Source of the DNA: an uncultured Granulosicoccaceae bacterium | GTDB lineage: Bacteria; Pseudomonadota; Gammaproteobacteria; Granulosicoccales; Granulosicoccaceae | Direction: 5' to 3' | NCBI GenBank assembly: GCA_938041955.1 | Contig: CALISD010000038.1 | Span: forward strand, 1-41,998 | DNA: 41,998 nt | In this document: positions 1 through 9,090 of the stretch, piece after piece | How positions within the stretch are numbered: position 1 is the first letter of the stretch | Layout of the letters: each line of letters opens with the position of its first letter | The notes under the pieces: generated by a model | Told to the model about the DNA's origin: nothing | Database searches by the model: none | The model's input: the letters and a program-made list of their open reading frames with translations, nothing else | Program-made: the position numbers and the translations under genes

Positions 1-1311
1 GCGTTGCCTGTGGTGCAAACATTGATCTCACGTGGATTACCCTCAGCACTATTCTTCGAAGTACTCGGAGAGAGAACGGTAGCGTTGGCTCAGCTGGCGT
101 TTAAAAAAGACGCCAGTGCTGGCTACGAACCAATGCTCGAACGGCTGTTGAGCCCGGTATTGGCATTGTGTCTTGAACATCGTATCCCGATCATCGGCAA
201 CTTCGGCGGCGCCAACCCGTCCGGTGCTGCACAGTGCATTTTGGCCCTTGCTTTAAAGCTTGGCCTAAAGCCGCCGCGTATCGGTATTGTTGAGGGGGAT
301 GATGTTCGTGGACTCAACCTGGAACAGTATCCGGTGTTTGAGGCAGACATGGGTATCGATACCTTTGGCGGAGAGATCATAGCGGCCAATGCCTATCTGG
401 ACGCTCAGCCTATGGTAGAAGCATTGAGTGCCGGGGCAGATATCGTTGTCACCGGCCGCACGGGTGACCCATCATTAGCGTTGGCTCCATTGATCTGGCA
501 TTTTGGCTGGTCACACGAAGACTGGAATCGATTAGCCGTCGGTTCGGTTGCCGGGCACTTGCTGGAATGCGGTGCGCAATTGGCAGGCGGGGTCTTTTTT
601 GATCCCGGCTACAAAGACATTCCTGACCCGGCAAACATAGGCTTTCCTATTGCTGAAATAGATGCGGACGGGGGCTTACTTGTCACCAAAGCAGACGGCA
701 CGGGAGGCTCGGTCAGCGTTGCCAGTGTGACGGAACAACTTTTATACGAAGTGCATGACCCGGCCTGCTACATCACACCGGACGTCACCATCGACATGAG
801 TAATATTGAACTGACGCAAGAGGCTCCAGACCGGGTTCGAGTATCGGGTGTGCGTGGCTTGCCTCGACCCGAACAGCTAAAAGTTACCATCAGTCATGAG
901 GGTGGCTGGCTAGGTGAGGGTGAGGTGAGCGTCGCTGGACCAAACTGTCGCGCACGGGCGATTGCGATGGCAGACACATTGCGTGAGCGCCTGAAAATCC
1001 GAGAGCTTCCAGTGCGCAGCCGCGTCGATCTCATCGGCCTTGGCGCTGTGCATGATAATGATGCCGGTGATCTAACCCGTGAGTTCGGTGAAAATGAACC
1101 AACAGAAATTCGCGTACGCATTGCCGCTGCAGGAAGCAATCAGGAAGACGTAGATCAGGCCGCTCGAGAAGCACTTGCAATGCTTTGCTGCGGCCCTGCA
1201 GGAACCGGTGGTGCGCGCTGGAACACTACCCGAAGAGTGGCTACACGATCTTGTCTTGTGCCTAGAAGCGATGTGCCGGCAAAAGCTGTCTTTTTGGAGC
1301 AAGGCAAATGA
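1..1311 (+). CDS. AtuA-like (DUF1446-type) acyl-CoA metabolism protein, 5' truncated by window edge
   Basis: The reading frame is open from base 1, so the first 20 or so residues probably lie outside the window. The visible 436 residues match the large domain of the acyclic-terpene-utilisation AtuA/DUF1446 family: an early VVQTLISRGLPSALFFE stretch, the glycine-rich GNFGGANPSGAA loop and a VTGRTGDPSLALAP loop. Members occur in Atu/Liu-type acyl-CoA catabolism, but their exact reaction is poorly defined. The stop codon overlaps the next gene's start (ATGA), and that gene encodes the small partner domain which in many homologues is fused to this one. The two proteins therefore probably act together in the cytoplasm. 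Family is fairly sure; substrate is unknown. Confidence 0.8.
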   Translation, partial: ALPVVQTLISRGLPSALFFEVLGERTVALAQLAFKKDASAGYEPMLERLLSPVLALCLEHRIPIIGNFGGANPSGAAQCILALALKLGLKPPRIGIVEGDDVRGLNLEQYPVFEADMGIDTFGGEIIAANAYLDAQPMVEALSAGADIVVTGRTGDPSLALAPLIWHFGWSHEDWNRLAVGSVAGHLLECGAQLAGGVFFDPGYKDIPDPANIGFPIAEIDADGGLLVTKADGTGGSVSVASVTEQLLYEVHDPACYITPDVTIDMSNIELTQEAPDRVRVSGVRGLPRPEQLKVTISHEGGWLGEGEVSVAGPNCRARAIAMADTLRERLKIRELPVRSRVDLIGLGAVHDNDAGDLTREFGENEPTEIRVRIAAAGSNQEDVDQAAREALAMLCCGPAGTGGARWNTTRRVATRSCLVPRSDVPAKAVFLEQGK

Positions 1312-1676
1312 TTGAGGTCCCGTTACATGAGGTTGCACACGGCCGTGCGGGAGATAAAGGCAATCGTTTGAATATCAGTATCATTCCTTATCACAAGGAC
1401 GCGATGCCGGTGTTAGCCAAACAGTTGACTGAAGCGCGGGTGTTGGAATTTTTTCAGCATCGAGGGACTACCGCTGTGAGACGGTATGATCTTCCAAGAT
1501 TAAGCGCCTTTAATTTTGTCATTGATGACGTTCTGGAGGGTGGGGTCAATACCGCGCTGAACCTGGACGGACATGGCAAGACACTTTCGTTCCTGCTGCT
1601 TTCGATGCCTGTTCATATCGACCGTTTGTTTTTGGCAGCGGGAAGCCCATGGGCGCAAGCTAATAACGCCAAATAA
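1308..1676 (+). CDS. AtuA-associated small domain protein
   Basis: This 122-residue protein begins with the motif VPLHEVAHGRAGDKGNRLNIS, typical of the small C-terminal domain that accompanies AtuA/DUF1446 proteins, either fused or as a separate gene. It starts on the ATG that overlaps the previous stop by four bases, so the two are probably translationally coupled and make a two-subunit complex. The AGDKGN motif is intact. Function follows that of the larger partner and is not defined by sequence alone. No membrane segment or signal peptide is visible. The gene is followed by a short hairpin (6-bp arms, 1682-1698) and then the 186-bp tandem repeat region. Confidence 0.75.
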   Translation: MIEVPLHEVAHGRAGDKGNRLNISIIPYHKDAMPVLAKQLTEARVLEFFQHRGTTAVRRYDLPRLSAFNFVIDDVLEGGVNTALNLDGHGKTLSFLLLSMPVHIDRLFLAAGSPWAQANNAK

Positions 1677-1702
1677 AATCTACTCACAGGCCGTGAGTTA
1701 AG

Positions 1703-2350
1703 GGTCAGCGCTTGCGCTGTTGATCTGCTGGACGAGTGTTGTCCGGCCTTGCTCACGCGGCGGGTTACCTTGATCTTACATGGCTGGTGATTGTGTTTTC
1801 CTTTTCAGGCTCTTGCGGGTGTACTTAGTATGGTCGGAAGTAGAAGGCAGTCGTGCGTCGACCTAGGGTAGCCCGCAGCGTGAGCAAGGATCAGCGTTTA
1901 CGCTGTTGATCTGCTGGACGGGCGTTGTCTGGCCTTGCTCACGCGCCGGGTTGCCTTGATCTTACATGGCTGGTGATTGTGCTTTCCTTTTCAGGCTCTT
2001 CCGGGTGTACGAAGTAAGGTCGGTAGTAGAAGGTAGTCGTGCATCGATCCAGGGTAGCCCGCAGCGTGAGCAAGGATCAGCGTTTACGCTGTTGATCTGA
2101 TGGAGGTGCGTTGTCTGGCCTTGCTCACGCGGCGGGTTACCTCGATCTTCTATGGCTGGTGATTGTGTTTTCCTTTTCAGGCTCTTGCAGGTGTACGAAG
2201 TATGGTCGGTAGTAGAAGGTAGTCGTGCATCGATCCAGGGTAGCCCGCAGCGTGAGCAAGGATCAGCGTCTATGCTGTTGATCTGTTCGCGTGCGTGTCT
2301 GCCTTGCTCATGAGACGGGTTACGTGGATCTTCTATGACTGATGATTCCG
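1703..2350. repeat. 186-bp tandem repeat, three full units plus a partial fourth
   Basis: Three complete units (about 1703-1888, 1889-2074, 2075-2260) and a decaying fourth (2261-2350) repeat with an exact 186-base period, each beginning near a TCAGCGnTTnCGCTGTTGATC motif. Every full unit contains a 23-bp inverted repeat with two mismatches. The left arms are at 1747, 1933 and 2119, and the right arms are at 1867, 2053 and 2239, with about 97 bases between. Each unit could fold into a large hairpin. A smaller imperfect stem (GATCA-GCGT with ACGC-TGATC) sits at each unit start. No convincing protein is encoded. It fills the 714-bp gap between the AtuA-like genes and the GntR regulator. Confidence 0.9.
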
Positions 2351-2390
2351 AGGTTAGCTACCGTCTACACTATTATCCGATAAGATCGAT

Positions 2391-3071
2391 CTATAACTCT
2401 ACTTGCTGCTCAAGCCATTGCCGTACAGTCGCAAATTTGTTTTCTAGATGACGCTTCAAAATAGTACCGAGCAGTTGTCCATCACGCTTATCAAGTGCCA
2501 CTATCATCTCGTCGTGCTCGTCGACTGCCTGTTGCCAGCGCTCTGTACTCATATTGGCAACGTATCTTGCGCGACGAACACGCACGGCAAGTGAACGATA
2601 CATTGTGGCAAGTGTCTGATTGCCCGCCGCCTGCATAATGATTTCGTGAATGCGCTGGTTGTGACTGAAGTATTCCTGCAGTTCCGAGTTTTTAAAGTGC
2701 CCAAGCATGGTCTCGTGAGTGCGTTTTAACTCTGCCAGTTGGTCATCGCTTATATTTTTACAAGCCAACTCTCCTGCCACCGCCTCGAGTGCACCCATCA
2801 GAGGAAAGACTTCTTCCAGGTCTTCCAGCGTAATGGCGCGAACCCGGGCACCTTTGTTTGGCTCAAGGGTGAGCAGCCCGTCTGCTGCCAGTACTTTTAA
2901 TGCTTCACGCATCGGTGTGCGTGATACACCCAGTTTTTCGCACAACTCACGCTCAGGTACTTTGGCATTTGCCTCCAGCAGGCCTTCAACAATCATAGTC
3001 CGCAATCGATCAGTTAGCTCTTCATGCAACGATGGCCGGTTAATGGAGGCAACGCGATCAAGTGAGCTCAT
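2391..3071 (-). CDS. GntR-family regulator, FadR/FCD subfamily
   Basis: This 226-residue regulator has an N-terminal GntR winged helix (about residues 14-75, with the recognition segment ELCEKLGVSRTPMREALKVL) and a C-terminal all-helical FCD ligand domain containing the HNQRIHEIIMQAAGN signature. FCD domains usually bind carboxylic acids, often through a metal held by Asp/His residues. I chose ATG at 3071 because an AGGAGA ribosome site lies just upstream. A longer frame exists but would overlap the previous gene. It starts 20 bases after the stop of the FAD/Fe-S dehydrogenase, so it is the second gene of that operon. It probably controls the divergent 6.1-kb promoter region in response to the imported acid. 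Confidence 0.9.
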   Translation of the reverse strand: MSSLDRVASINRPSLHEELTDRLRTMIVEGLLEANAKVPERELCEKLGVSRTPMREALKVLAADGLLTLEPNKGARVRAITLEDLEEVFPLMGALEAVAGELACKNISDDQLAELKRTHETMLGHFKNSELQEYFSHNQRIHEIIMQAAGNQTLATMYRSLAVRVRRARYVANMSTERWQQAVDEHDEMIVALDKRDGQLLGTILKRHLENKFATVRQWLEQQVEL

Positions 3072-3090
3072 GAGGTTCTCCTGTAAATAT

Positions 3091-6048
3091 TCATTGAGTG
3101 ACTGCCTCGTTGGCAACTGGCGGGGTATCAAGCGACAGTGCCAGCACCTCGGCAACATGCACTGCCGGTCGGGCGGTTCCTTGTTCAATCTGATGGCGGC
3201 AGGAAGTGCCATCCGCGACGATTAATGTTTCTGCCTCCGCACTGCGCACTGCAGGCAGAAGATCCAGCTCTGCCATTTGCATGGATACTTCGGCGGTATC
3301 TGTGGCAAGACCGAACGACCCTGCCATGCCGCAACAGGCGGACTCTATGACTTCAACTTCTAAGCCCGGAATGAGTGACAGGGTTTTTTGCACGGAGGAG
3401 AAAACGCCAAGTGCTTTCTGATGACAGTGACCATGAAGCATGGCTTTTTCTGCCGGTGCATTAAGCGTCCAGTGTAAATTGCCGGAGGCATGATCTTGTA
3501 GTATCAGTTCTTCCAGTAGCAGTGTATTTTCTGCCACTGTGTCGGTAGCGGGGCCGGGTATAAGTACCTTGTATTCATCACGTAGTGTGAGCAAACAGCT
3601 CGGCTCAAGGCCCACAATAGGTACGCCTTTTTCTGCCCAAGGTAGCAACGCATCGACCATTCTTTGTGCTTCAACGCGGGCCTTGTCGATCATGCCAGTA
3701 GCCAGATAAGTTCGGCCGCAACATAGTTTTCGCTGGCCAGGCACTTGTGCGATGTTGACTCGATAACCTGCCGCTGCCAACACTTTTTTTGCGGCACGCA
3801 GGTTGTTGGGTTCAAACCAGGTGTTGAAGGTGTCGGCCAGTAACACCACATCGCGTTCACCAGAGTTGCTTGATTGCCCGTCAGTAAAGGGGGAGGCAGC
3901 CCAGTGAGGTAGTGATCTGTGAGCCGCAAAGCCTGTTAGCGACTGAGTCAGCTTTGCAATCCATGAGTATTTGTTTCGTAGGTTCATTATGCCATGCAGC
4001 CTGGAAGCAAACGGCGCATAGCGGGGCAGGTGTGCAATCAGCCGGTCATGGAACCGATAACCATGGACTGCTGCGCGTGCCGCCTGTACTTCCAGCTTCA
4101 TTTTTGCCATGTCCACGCCGGTCGGGCACTCACGCTTGCAGGCTTTACAGGATACGCAAAGCTTCATGGTATCGTTCATGGCATCGGAGCTCATGGCGTC
4201 AGAACCTAATTGACCGGACATCGCCAAACGCAGTGTGTTGGCTCTGCCGCGAGTAACATCTTTTTCGCTTCGGGTAACCCGGTAAGACGGGCACATCACA
4301 CCACCTTTAATTTTGCGGCAGGCGCCATTGTTGTTGCACATTTCAATAGCGCCCTGCAGCCCGCCACTGGCACCAGGCCATTCGGACCAGTCCAGCTGCT
4401 GTTTGATTGGCATTATTTTATAATCAGGCTTGTAGCGAAATAGCTCGCGATCATTCATACGTGGAGCGTTGACGATCTTACCCGGGTTAAACAGGTTTAA
4501 TGGATCAAACCTTTGTTTCACGCTTTCAAAGCAGCTGACCATTTGTGCGCCAAACATCTTGCCATGAAATTCGGATCGGGATATCCCGTCACCATGCTCT
4601 CCGGAGTGCGATCCTTTATATTTAAGCACCAGATCGAACGCTTCTTCGGCAATCTCCCGCATGGTGTTGGCGTCTTTTTCAAGCTTCATGTTCAGCACCG
4701 GCCTGACATGCAGGCATCCGACAGAGGCGTGCGCATACCAGGTGCCCGGCGTGCCGTGCTTATTGAAAACCTCGGTAAGACCGGCGGTAAATTCTGCCAG
4801 GTCGGGTAACTCTACAGCGCAGTCTTCAACAAAGGATACCGGCTTGCCTTCCGATTTCATCGACATCATGATGTTTAAGCCGGCCTTTCTTACTTCGCCA
4901 ATTCGGGATTGCATCGCAGGATCAATCGCATCGACAACGCCACCGTGCTTATCGCCAGAGCCATTCCAGGTAAAACCCAGATCAGCCATACGTTCATGAA
5001 GCAAAGATAAGTGTTTGAGGTTTTCCTCTTGCGTTTCGAATGCGAATTCAACCAACAGCACAGCGGCCGGCTCGCCACGAACAAATTCCGCGACAGAGGT
5101 TTTATACAACTCTATATCGCGGGCCAGCGCGATCATGGTGCTGTCGACAAGCTCAACCGCATGCGGTCCGAGTTCGACCAGATGTTGCGCGGCATCCATT
5201 GCTTGATAGAAACTCGGGAAATGGCAAACGCCGACGACACGTTGCCCGGGAAGCGGCCAGAGTTTTAATTCGATATCGGTAGAGTAGGCAAGGGTGCCTT
5301 CAGAACCTACCAACAGATGCGCAAGGTTGTGTTTTGAGTTCTTACTGTCGGTTGGTACAAGCGCATCAACGTTATAGCCACCCACGCGTCGCAACACATG
5401 GGGGAATCTTTGCTTTATGTTGTCAGCTTCTCGAGCACCCAGCGCCAGTAAATCTTCAGCCAGTGTGCGTTGTTCACCCGCCAAACCTTCCAGAGAGGCA
5501 GGAACTTCATCAAAACGCCATTGCTCACCGCTGGGTACAATTGCGTTAATCGCATGCACGTTGTGACGCATGGTGCCGTAATAAATTGATCGCTGGCCAC
5601 AGGAGTTGTTGGCAGTCATGCCACCGATCGTAGCTCTTGATGCAGTAGAGACATCGACGGGAAACCACAGTCCATGGGGCTTCAGGTGGCGGTTTAATTC
5701 ATCCAGAACTATCCCCGGCTGAACGACACAGCGACGGTTCTCGACATCGAGTTCGATCAGGTTGTTCAGGTAGCGTGAGTTATCAATGATCAAACCGGAG
5801 TTGACCGTTTGACCGCACTGCGAGGTTCCGCCGCCACGTGGCGTTAGCGGCATACCGTACTCACGTGCAATTTGCACTGTGGTTTGTACGTCTGCAACCG
5901 AACGTGGAATGACCACACCCGCAGGCATCATTTGATAGATGGAGGCATCAGTGGCGTATCGGCCGCGAGTGAATTGATCAGCGTACACATCACCCGCCAA
6001 CTCTCTTTTTAGACGTCGCACCAGCTCGGGGTGTTGATTTATTTCCAT
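3091..6048 (-). CDS. Fused FAD-binding and Fe-S 2-hydroxyacid dehydrogenase
   Basis: At 985 residues this protein joins what are often separate subunits. Residues 40-260 form a PCMH-type FAD domain (RGGGTSQCGQ near 71-80). Residues 270-530 are the FAD-oxidase C-terminal domain with HSGEHGDG near 491-498. Next come two ferredoxin-type clusters: C571, C577 and C586, then CxxCxxCxxxCP at C631, C634, C637 and C641. Two CCG domains follow (C776-C777 and C905-C906). This is the architecture of respiratory D-lactate or D-2-hydroxyglutarate type dehydrogenases that oxidise a 2-hydroxy acid to a 2-oxo acid and pass electrons to the quinone pool. It is co-transcribed with the GntR gene and divergent from an aminotransferase, which could use the 2-oxo product. 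The exact substrate is not evident. Confidence 0.88.
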   Translation of the reverse strand: MEINQHPELVRRLKRELAGDVYADQFTRGRYATDASIYQMMPAGVVIPRSVADVQTTVQIAREYGMPLTPRGGGTSQCGQTVNSGLIIDNSRYLNNLIELDVENRRCVVQPGIVLDELNRHLKPHGLWFPVDVSTASRATIGGMTANNSCGQRSIYYGTMRHNVHAINAIVPSGEQWRFDEVPASLEGLAGEQRTLAEDLLALGAREADNIKQRFPHVLRRVGGYNVDALVPTDSKNSKHNLAHLLVGSEGTLAYSTDIELKLWPLPGQRVVGVCHFPSFYQAMDAAQHLVELGPHAVELVDSTMIALARDIELYKTSVAEFVRGEPAAVLLVEFAFETQEENLKHLSLLHERMADLGFTWNGSGDKHGGVVDAIDPAMQSRIGEVRKAGLNIMMSMKSEGKPVSFVEDCAVELPDLAEFTAGLTEVFNKHGTPGTWYAHASVGCLHVRPVLNMKLEKDANTMREIAEEAFDLVLKYKGSHSGEHGDGISRSEFHGKMFGAQMVSCFESVKQRFDPLNLFNPGKIVNAPRMNDRELFRYKPDYKIMPIKQQLDWSEWPGASGGLQGAIEMCNNNGACRKIKGGVMCPSYRVTRSEKDVTRGRANTLRLAMSGQLGSDAMSSDAMNDTMKLCVSCKACKRECPTGVDMAKMKLEVQAARAAVHGYRFHDRLIAHLPRYAPFASRLHGIMNLRNKYSWIAKLTQSLTGFAAHRSLPHWAASPFTDGQSSNSGERDVVLLADTFNTWFEPNNLRAAKKVLAAAGYRVNIAQVPGQRKLCCGRTYLATGMIDKARVEAQRMVDALLPWAEKGVPIVGLEPSCLLTLRDEYKVLIPGPATDTVAENTLLLEELILQDHASGNLHWTLNAPAEKAMLHGHCHQKALGVFSSVQKTLSLIPGLEVEVIESACCGMAGSFGLATDTAEVSMQMAELDLLPAVRSAEAETLIVADGTSCRHQIEQGTARPAVHVAEVLALSLDTPPVANEAVTQ

Positions 6049-6070
6049 TGCAATTCTTTTTCAATTTGTT

Positions 6071-6097
6071 TAATAATGAATTCAAAATTCATAATTA
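6071..6097. promoter_or_regulatory. Inverted repeat in the divergent intergenic region, candidate GntR operator
   Basis: The 72-bp gap between the divergent FAD/Fe-S dehydrogenase and aminotransferase genes contains an AT-rich inverted repeat. It has 11-bp arms with one mismatch around a 5-bp centre; the core is ATGAAT-TCAAA-ATTCAT at 6076-6092. Its symmetry and position, covering both likely promoters, suit a dimeric regulator such as the neighbouring GntR protein. No match to the classical FadR consensus is claimed. Confidence 0.45.
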
Positions 6098-6120
6098 GCA
6101 ACTCCCGCGGAGTCATTGGC

Positions 6121-7308
6121 ATGCGTACAGCTGGTCGTCATTTCCTACAGATACCTGGCCCCAGTCCAGTGCCTGATCGCATACTACGTGCGATCGACAT
6201 GCCAGTCATCGACCACCGCGGACCGGGTTTCGCAGACCTCGGTAACCGTGTACTTAGCGGAATACAGGGAATATTCAAAACCACTCAACCGGTCATTATC
6301 TATCCATCGTCCGGCACGGGAGCGTGGGAAGCTGCACTGGTGAACACGCTTAATCAGGGTGACAAACTGCTGATGGTTGAAACCGGGCACTTTGCGTTTC
6401 TGTGGCAAAACCTCGCCCTCAAGCTCGGGCTGCAACCGCAGCTTATTGAAACCGACTGGCGCCGCGGCGCTGACCCGCAACTAATCGAACAAGCGCTACT
6501 GGCAGATAAAACACACACTATTAAAGCCGTCTGTGTGGTCCACAATGAAACCTCAACAGGCAGCACTTCGCGAATTGATGCTGTGCGCCAGGCGATAGAT
6601 GCTGCAAAGCATCCGGCACTGTTAATGGTCGACACCATTTCGGGACTGGCATCGGCAGATTTTCGATTCGACCAATGGGGCGTTGATGTCGCTATATCCG
6701 GCTCACAAAAAGGCCTGATGTTGCCACCCGGTTTATCCTTTAACGCAGTCAGCGAAAAGGCACTGGATGCTCATAAAAACTCGTCCCTTTCAAAAGCTTA
6801 TTGGGATTGGTCAGAAATGATCGAAGCCAACAAACGAGGTTATTTTCCTTATACCCCATCGACCAATATGCTGTTCGGTTTGGCTGAAGCCATTGATATG
6901 CTAAATGAAGAGGGGCTCGACAATGTGTTTGCACGCCACAAAAGACACGCAGCTGCAACGCGGCAGGCAGTAGAGGCGTGGGGCTTTGAAGTGCAGTGTC
7001 AGGTTGAAAACGAGCATTCGCCGGTTTTAACAGCGGTTCGGGTACCAGAGGGCTCTGACGCGGATCATCTACGGTCTGTCATTCTTGCTGAATGCAATAC
7101 GTCGCTGGGCAACGGTTTGTCGAAGGTGCAGGGCAAGGTATTTCGCATCGGGCACCTGGGAGACATAAACGACGTCACTTTAATGGGCACTTTATCTGGT
7201 ATCGAAATCGGTTTGCATTTGGCGGATGTGCCACACCAGACAGGCGGTGCGCAAGCTGCACTGAATTACTTAAAATCGATTCGTCAGGAAAAATTGAAAG
7301 CGGCATGA
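6121..7308 (+). CDS. Class V aminotransferase, serine/alanine-glyoxylate type
   Basis: The 395-residue protein starts MRTAGRHFLQIPGPSPVPDR, the usual N-terminus of alanine- or serine-glyoxylate aminotransferases. The PLP lysine is K197 in SGSQKGLMLPPG, and the cofactor aspartate is D171 in MVDTISGLAS. I chose the ATG at 6121 because it has a GGAG site 8 bases upstream and gives the family's usual length; in-frame starts further upstream add no recognisable sequence. It would transfer an amino group between an amino acid and a 2-oxo acid in the cytoplasm. It is divergent from the 2-hydroxyacid dehydrogenase and upstream of a TRAP importer, so it probably processes 2-oxo acids made in the same pathway. 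Confidence 0.88.
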   Translation: MRTAGRHFLQIPGPSPVPDRILRAIDMPVIDHRGPGFADLGNRVLSGIQGIFKTTQPVIIYPSSGTGAWEAALVNTLNQGDKLLMVETGHFAFLWQNLALKLGLQPQLIETDWRRGADPQLIEQALLADKTHTIKAVCVVHNETSTGSTSRIDAVRQAIDAAKHPALLMVDTISGLASADFRFDQWGVDVAISGSQKGLMLPPGLSFNAVSEKALDAHKNSSLSKAYWDWSEMIEANKRGYFPYTPSTNMLFGLAEAIDMLNEEGLDNVFARHKRHAAATRQAVEAWGFEVQCQVENEHSPVLTAVRVPEGSDADHLRSVILAECNTSLGNGLSKVQGKVFRIGHLGDINDVTLMGTLSGIEIGLHLADVPHQTGGAQAALNYLKSIRQEKLKAA

Positions 7309-7431
7309 CTTATTTACAATAGAGGACTGCCGCGCAATTGTTGTGAGAAGTAGGGTAGATTGAATGCAATACGTACCGCGAAAGCGGATTGTTAAGCACA
7401 TGTCGTTAAGCACTTGGAGAGGAAAGTAATC

Positions 7432-8412
7432 ATGAAAAAGACACTAGTTTCCGTACTGTTCGGAACAGCACTGGCACTTGGCGCAAGCACGGCAAGCGCT
7501 GATAAATTGATATTGAAATTTGGCCATGTGGGTAATCCGGGTTCCCTGTTCGAAGCCTCTGTCAATGAGTTTGTAAAGAACGCTAACGCGAAACTGGGTG
7601 ACCGGGCTGAAGTTCAGGCCTTCGGTTCTTCGCAGCTAGGCAAAGATAAAGAACTGCTGCAAAAGCTTAAGCTCGGACAAATCACGTTCTCGTTGCCTTC
7701 ATCTGTCATGTCGTCGGTAGCTGATGAATTTGGTGTATTTGAAATGCCATACATCATTCAATCCCGTGAACACATGAAAGCGGTGCAGGCAGAAATTGGA
7801 GACAGTGTCTTTAATGCTGCCGCAGAATCTAAAGGCTATAAAATATTAAGCTACTACGAGAATGGTTTTCGACACATAACCAACAACACTCGCCCGGTAA
7901 ACGTGCCGGCTGATCTGCAAGGCATAAAGCTGCGAACCCCCAAAGGTGAATGGCGTGTAAAAATGTTCCAGCTTTACGGTGCGAATCCCACACCCATGGC
8001 ATTCTCTGAAGTATTCACTGCGCTGAAAACAGATGTTATCGACGGTCAGGAAAACCCGTACGCGCAAATCTGGTCTGCAAAGTTTCAGGAAGTGCAAAAG
8101 TATCTTTCAATCACCGGCCATGTATACACACCGGCCTACGTTCTTGTCTCTGCCAAACACTTTGCCAAGTTGCCCGAAGATATTCAGGCGGACTTAATGG
8201 CGGCCGCGGCTGAATCACAGGAAGCGGTATACGAAATGGCAGCCAACCTGGAAACCGAGTTACTACAGAACCTGATTGACGGCGGAATTACTGTCAATGA
8301 AGCTGACAAGGCAGCGTTTGTTGAGGCGTCCAAGCCAGTGTACGAGGAATTTGCATCAAGCGTTAAAGGCGGGGCTGAATTGATAAGTCAGGTTCAGGCA
8401 CTAGCAAAGTAA
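7432..8412 (+). CDS. dctP: TRAP transporter periplasmic solute-binding protein (DctP type)
   Basis: A 326-residue periplasmic protein. The first 23 residues are a signal peptide with probable cleavage after ASTASA. The DctP fold is supported by the conserved stretch DLQGIKLRTP, whose Arg (R168) normally makes a salt bridge to the carboxylate ligand, and by the FSEVFTALKTDVIDGQENP motif. I chose ATG 7432 because GGAGAGGAAA lies just before it and it gives a clean signal sequence. It captures an organic acid and hands it to the membrane subunits encoded downstream. A strong hairpin with a U-tract separates it from dctQ, which should make this protein more abundant than the permease. Confidence 0.93.
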   Translation: MKKTLVSVLFGTALALGASTASADKLILKFGHVGNPGSLFEASVNEFVKNANAKLGDRAEVQAFGSSQLGKDKELLQKLKLGQITFSLPSSVMSSVADEFGVFEMPYIIQSREHMKAVQAEIGDSVFNAAAESKGYKILSYYENGFRHITNNTRPVNVPADLQGIKLRTPKGEWRVKMFQLYGANPTPMAFSEVFTALKTDVIDGQENPYAQIWSAKFQEVQKYLSITGHVYTPAYVLVSAKHFAKLPEDIQADLMAAAAESQEAVYEMAANLETELLQNLIDGGITVNEADKAAFVEASKPVYEEFASSVKGGAELISQVQALAK

Positions 8413-8432
8413 ATCACCAAGAGAAAGCACCA

Positions 8433-8484
8433 CTCTTGTCGGTGCAGACAGTATGCCTGTCTGCACCCGACAAGAGATTTTTTT
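8433..8484 (+). terminator. Intra-operon intrinsic terminator/attenuator between dctP and dctQ
   Basis: A 19-bp left arm (8433-8451) pairs with a 20-base right arm (8457-8476) with a single bulged C and a loop of about 5 bases. A run of seven T follows. It is as strong as a normal rho-independent terminator but lies before the permease genes, so partial read-through probably sets the ratio of binding protein to permease. Confidence 0.85.
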
Positions 8485-8556
8485 GCCTCATGATCGTAGT
8501 GATTCACTCAATCTATGGAAGAGGCACTCTTCCTTCTCTAACTCAGGAGAATTCAA

Positions 8557-9090
8557 TTGAATCGTATTTCGCGATCACTTGAAGCTTTGCTCGAAGTAAT
8601 TTTGATGCTTTTAATGGTGGGGCTGACGGCAATTGTTGTGATTGCTGTTGTCTACCGCAAGCTTGATGCTTCTTTGTCGTGGTACGACGAAATTGCCAGT
8701 GTGCTACTGGCTTGGATTACTTATTACGGCGGTGCGCTTGCAGTGATTAAGCGCAAGCATATTGGCTTTGACTCGGTACTGTTATCCATTGCAATGCCGT
8801 ACCGATGGTATTTGGCTGTGTTCGCAGAGTTGGTGTTTATCGCATTTTTTGCTTTGCTTGCCTGGGCAGGATGGGAAGTATTGATGGTACTTGAAGGCGA
8901 CAATCTGGTTAGCCTGCGTTGGGTGCCGGTGCAATTCACGCAGTCTGTTATTCCTATTGGTGCAGCCCTGTTTATTATCTGCGAATTACTGGCGGCACCA
9001 GCGTACTTAAAAATGGTAGCTGCCGGCCAGTCAGCGGAACATCTGGAAATAGAGGCGGAAATCGCTGCTGAAGAGTTGAAACGCTCATGA
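8557..9090 (+). CDS. dctQ: TRAP transporter small permease (DctQ type)
   Basis: The 177-residue protein has four predicted membrane helices (about residues 11-33, 46-64, 85-107 and 125-147) and the WYDEIASVLLAWITYYGGALA segment typical of DctQ. It starts on TTG; an AGGAGA site 6 bases upstream supports this start. DctQ joins the large permease to form the membrane part of a sodium-driven organic acid importer. Its last four bases (ATGA) overlap the dctM start, so the two are probably translationally coupled. The C-terminal tail is acidic. Confidence 0.9.
   Translation: MNRISRSLEALLEVILMLLMVGLTAIVVIAVVYRKLDASLSWYDEIASVLLAWITYYGGALAVIKRKHIGFDSVLLSIAMPYRWYLAVFAELVFIAFFALLAWAGWEVLMVLEGDNLVSLRWVPVQFTQSVIPIGAALFIICELLAAPAYLKMVAAGQSAEHLEIEAEIAAEELKRS

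Noticed and set aside
1703..2350. CRISPR array or integron attC array
   Set aside because: The unit is 186 bases with near-identical content throughout and no short-repeat/variable-spacer pattern. The core does not match the GTTRRRY attC ends, and no cas or integrase gene is visible.
3072..3212. Longer N-terminus for the GntR regulator
   Set aside because: It would overlap the end of the FAD/Fe-S gene, has a composition unlike GntR proteins, and the ATG at 3071 has a strong ribosome site.
3912..5600. Several frames opposite the FAD/Fe-S dehydrogenase
   Set aside because: They are antisense to a long, motif-rich gene, contain no known family and lack ribosome sites.
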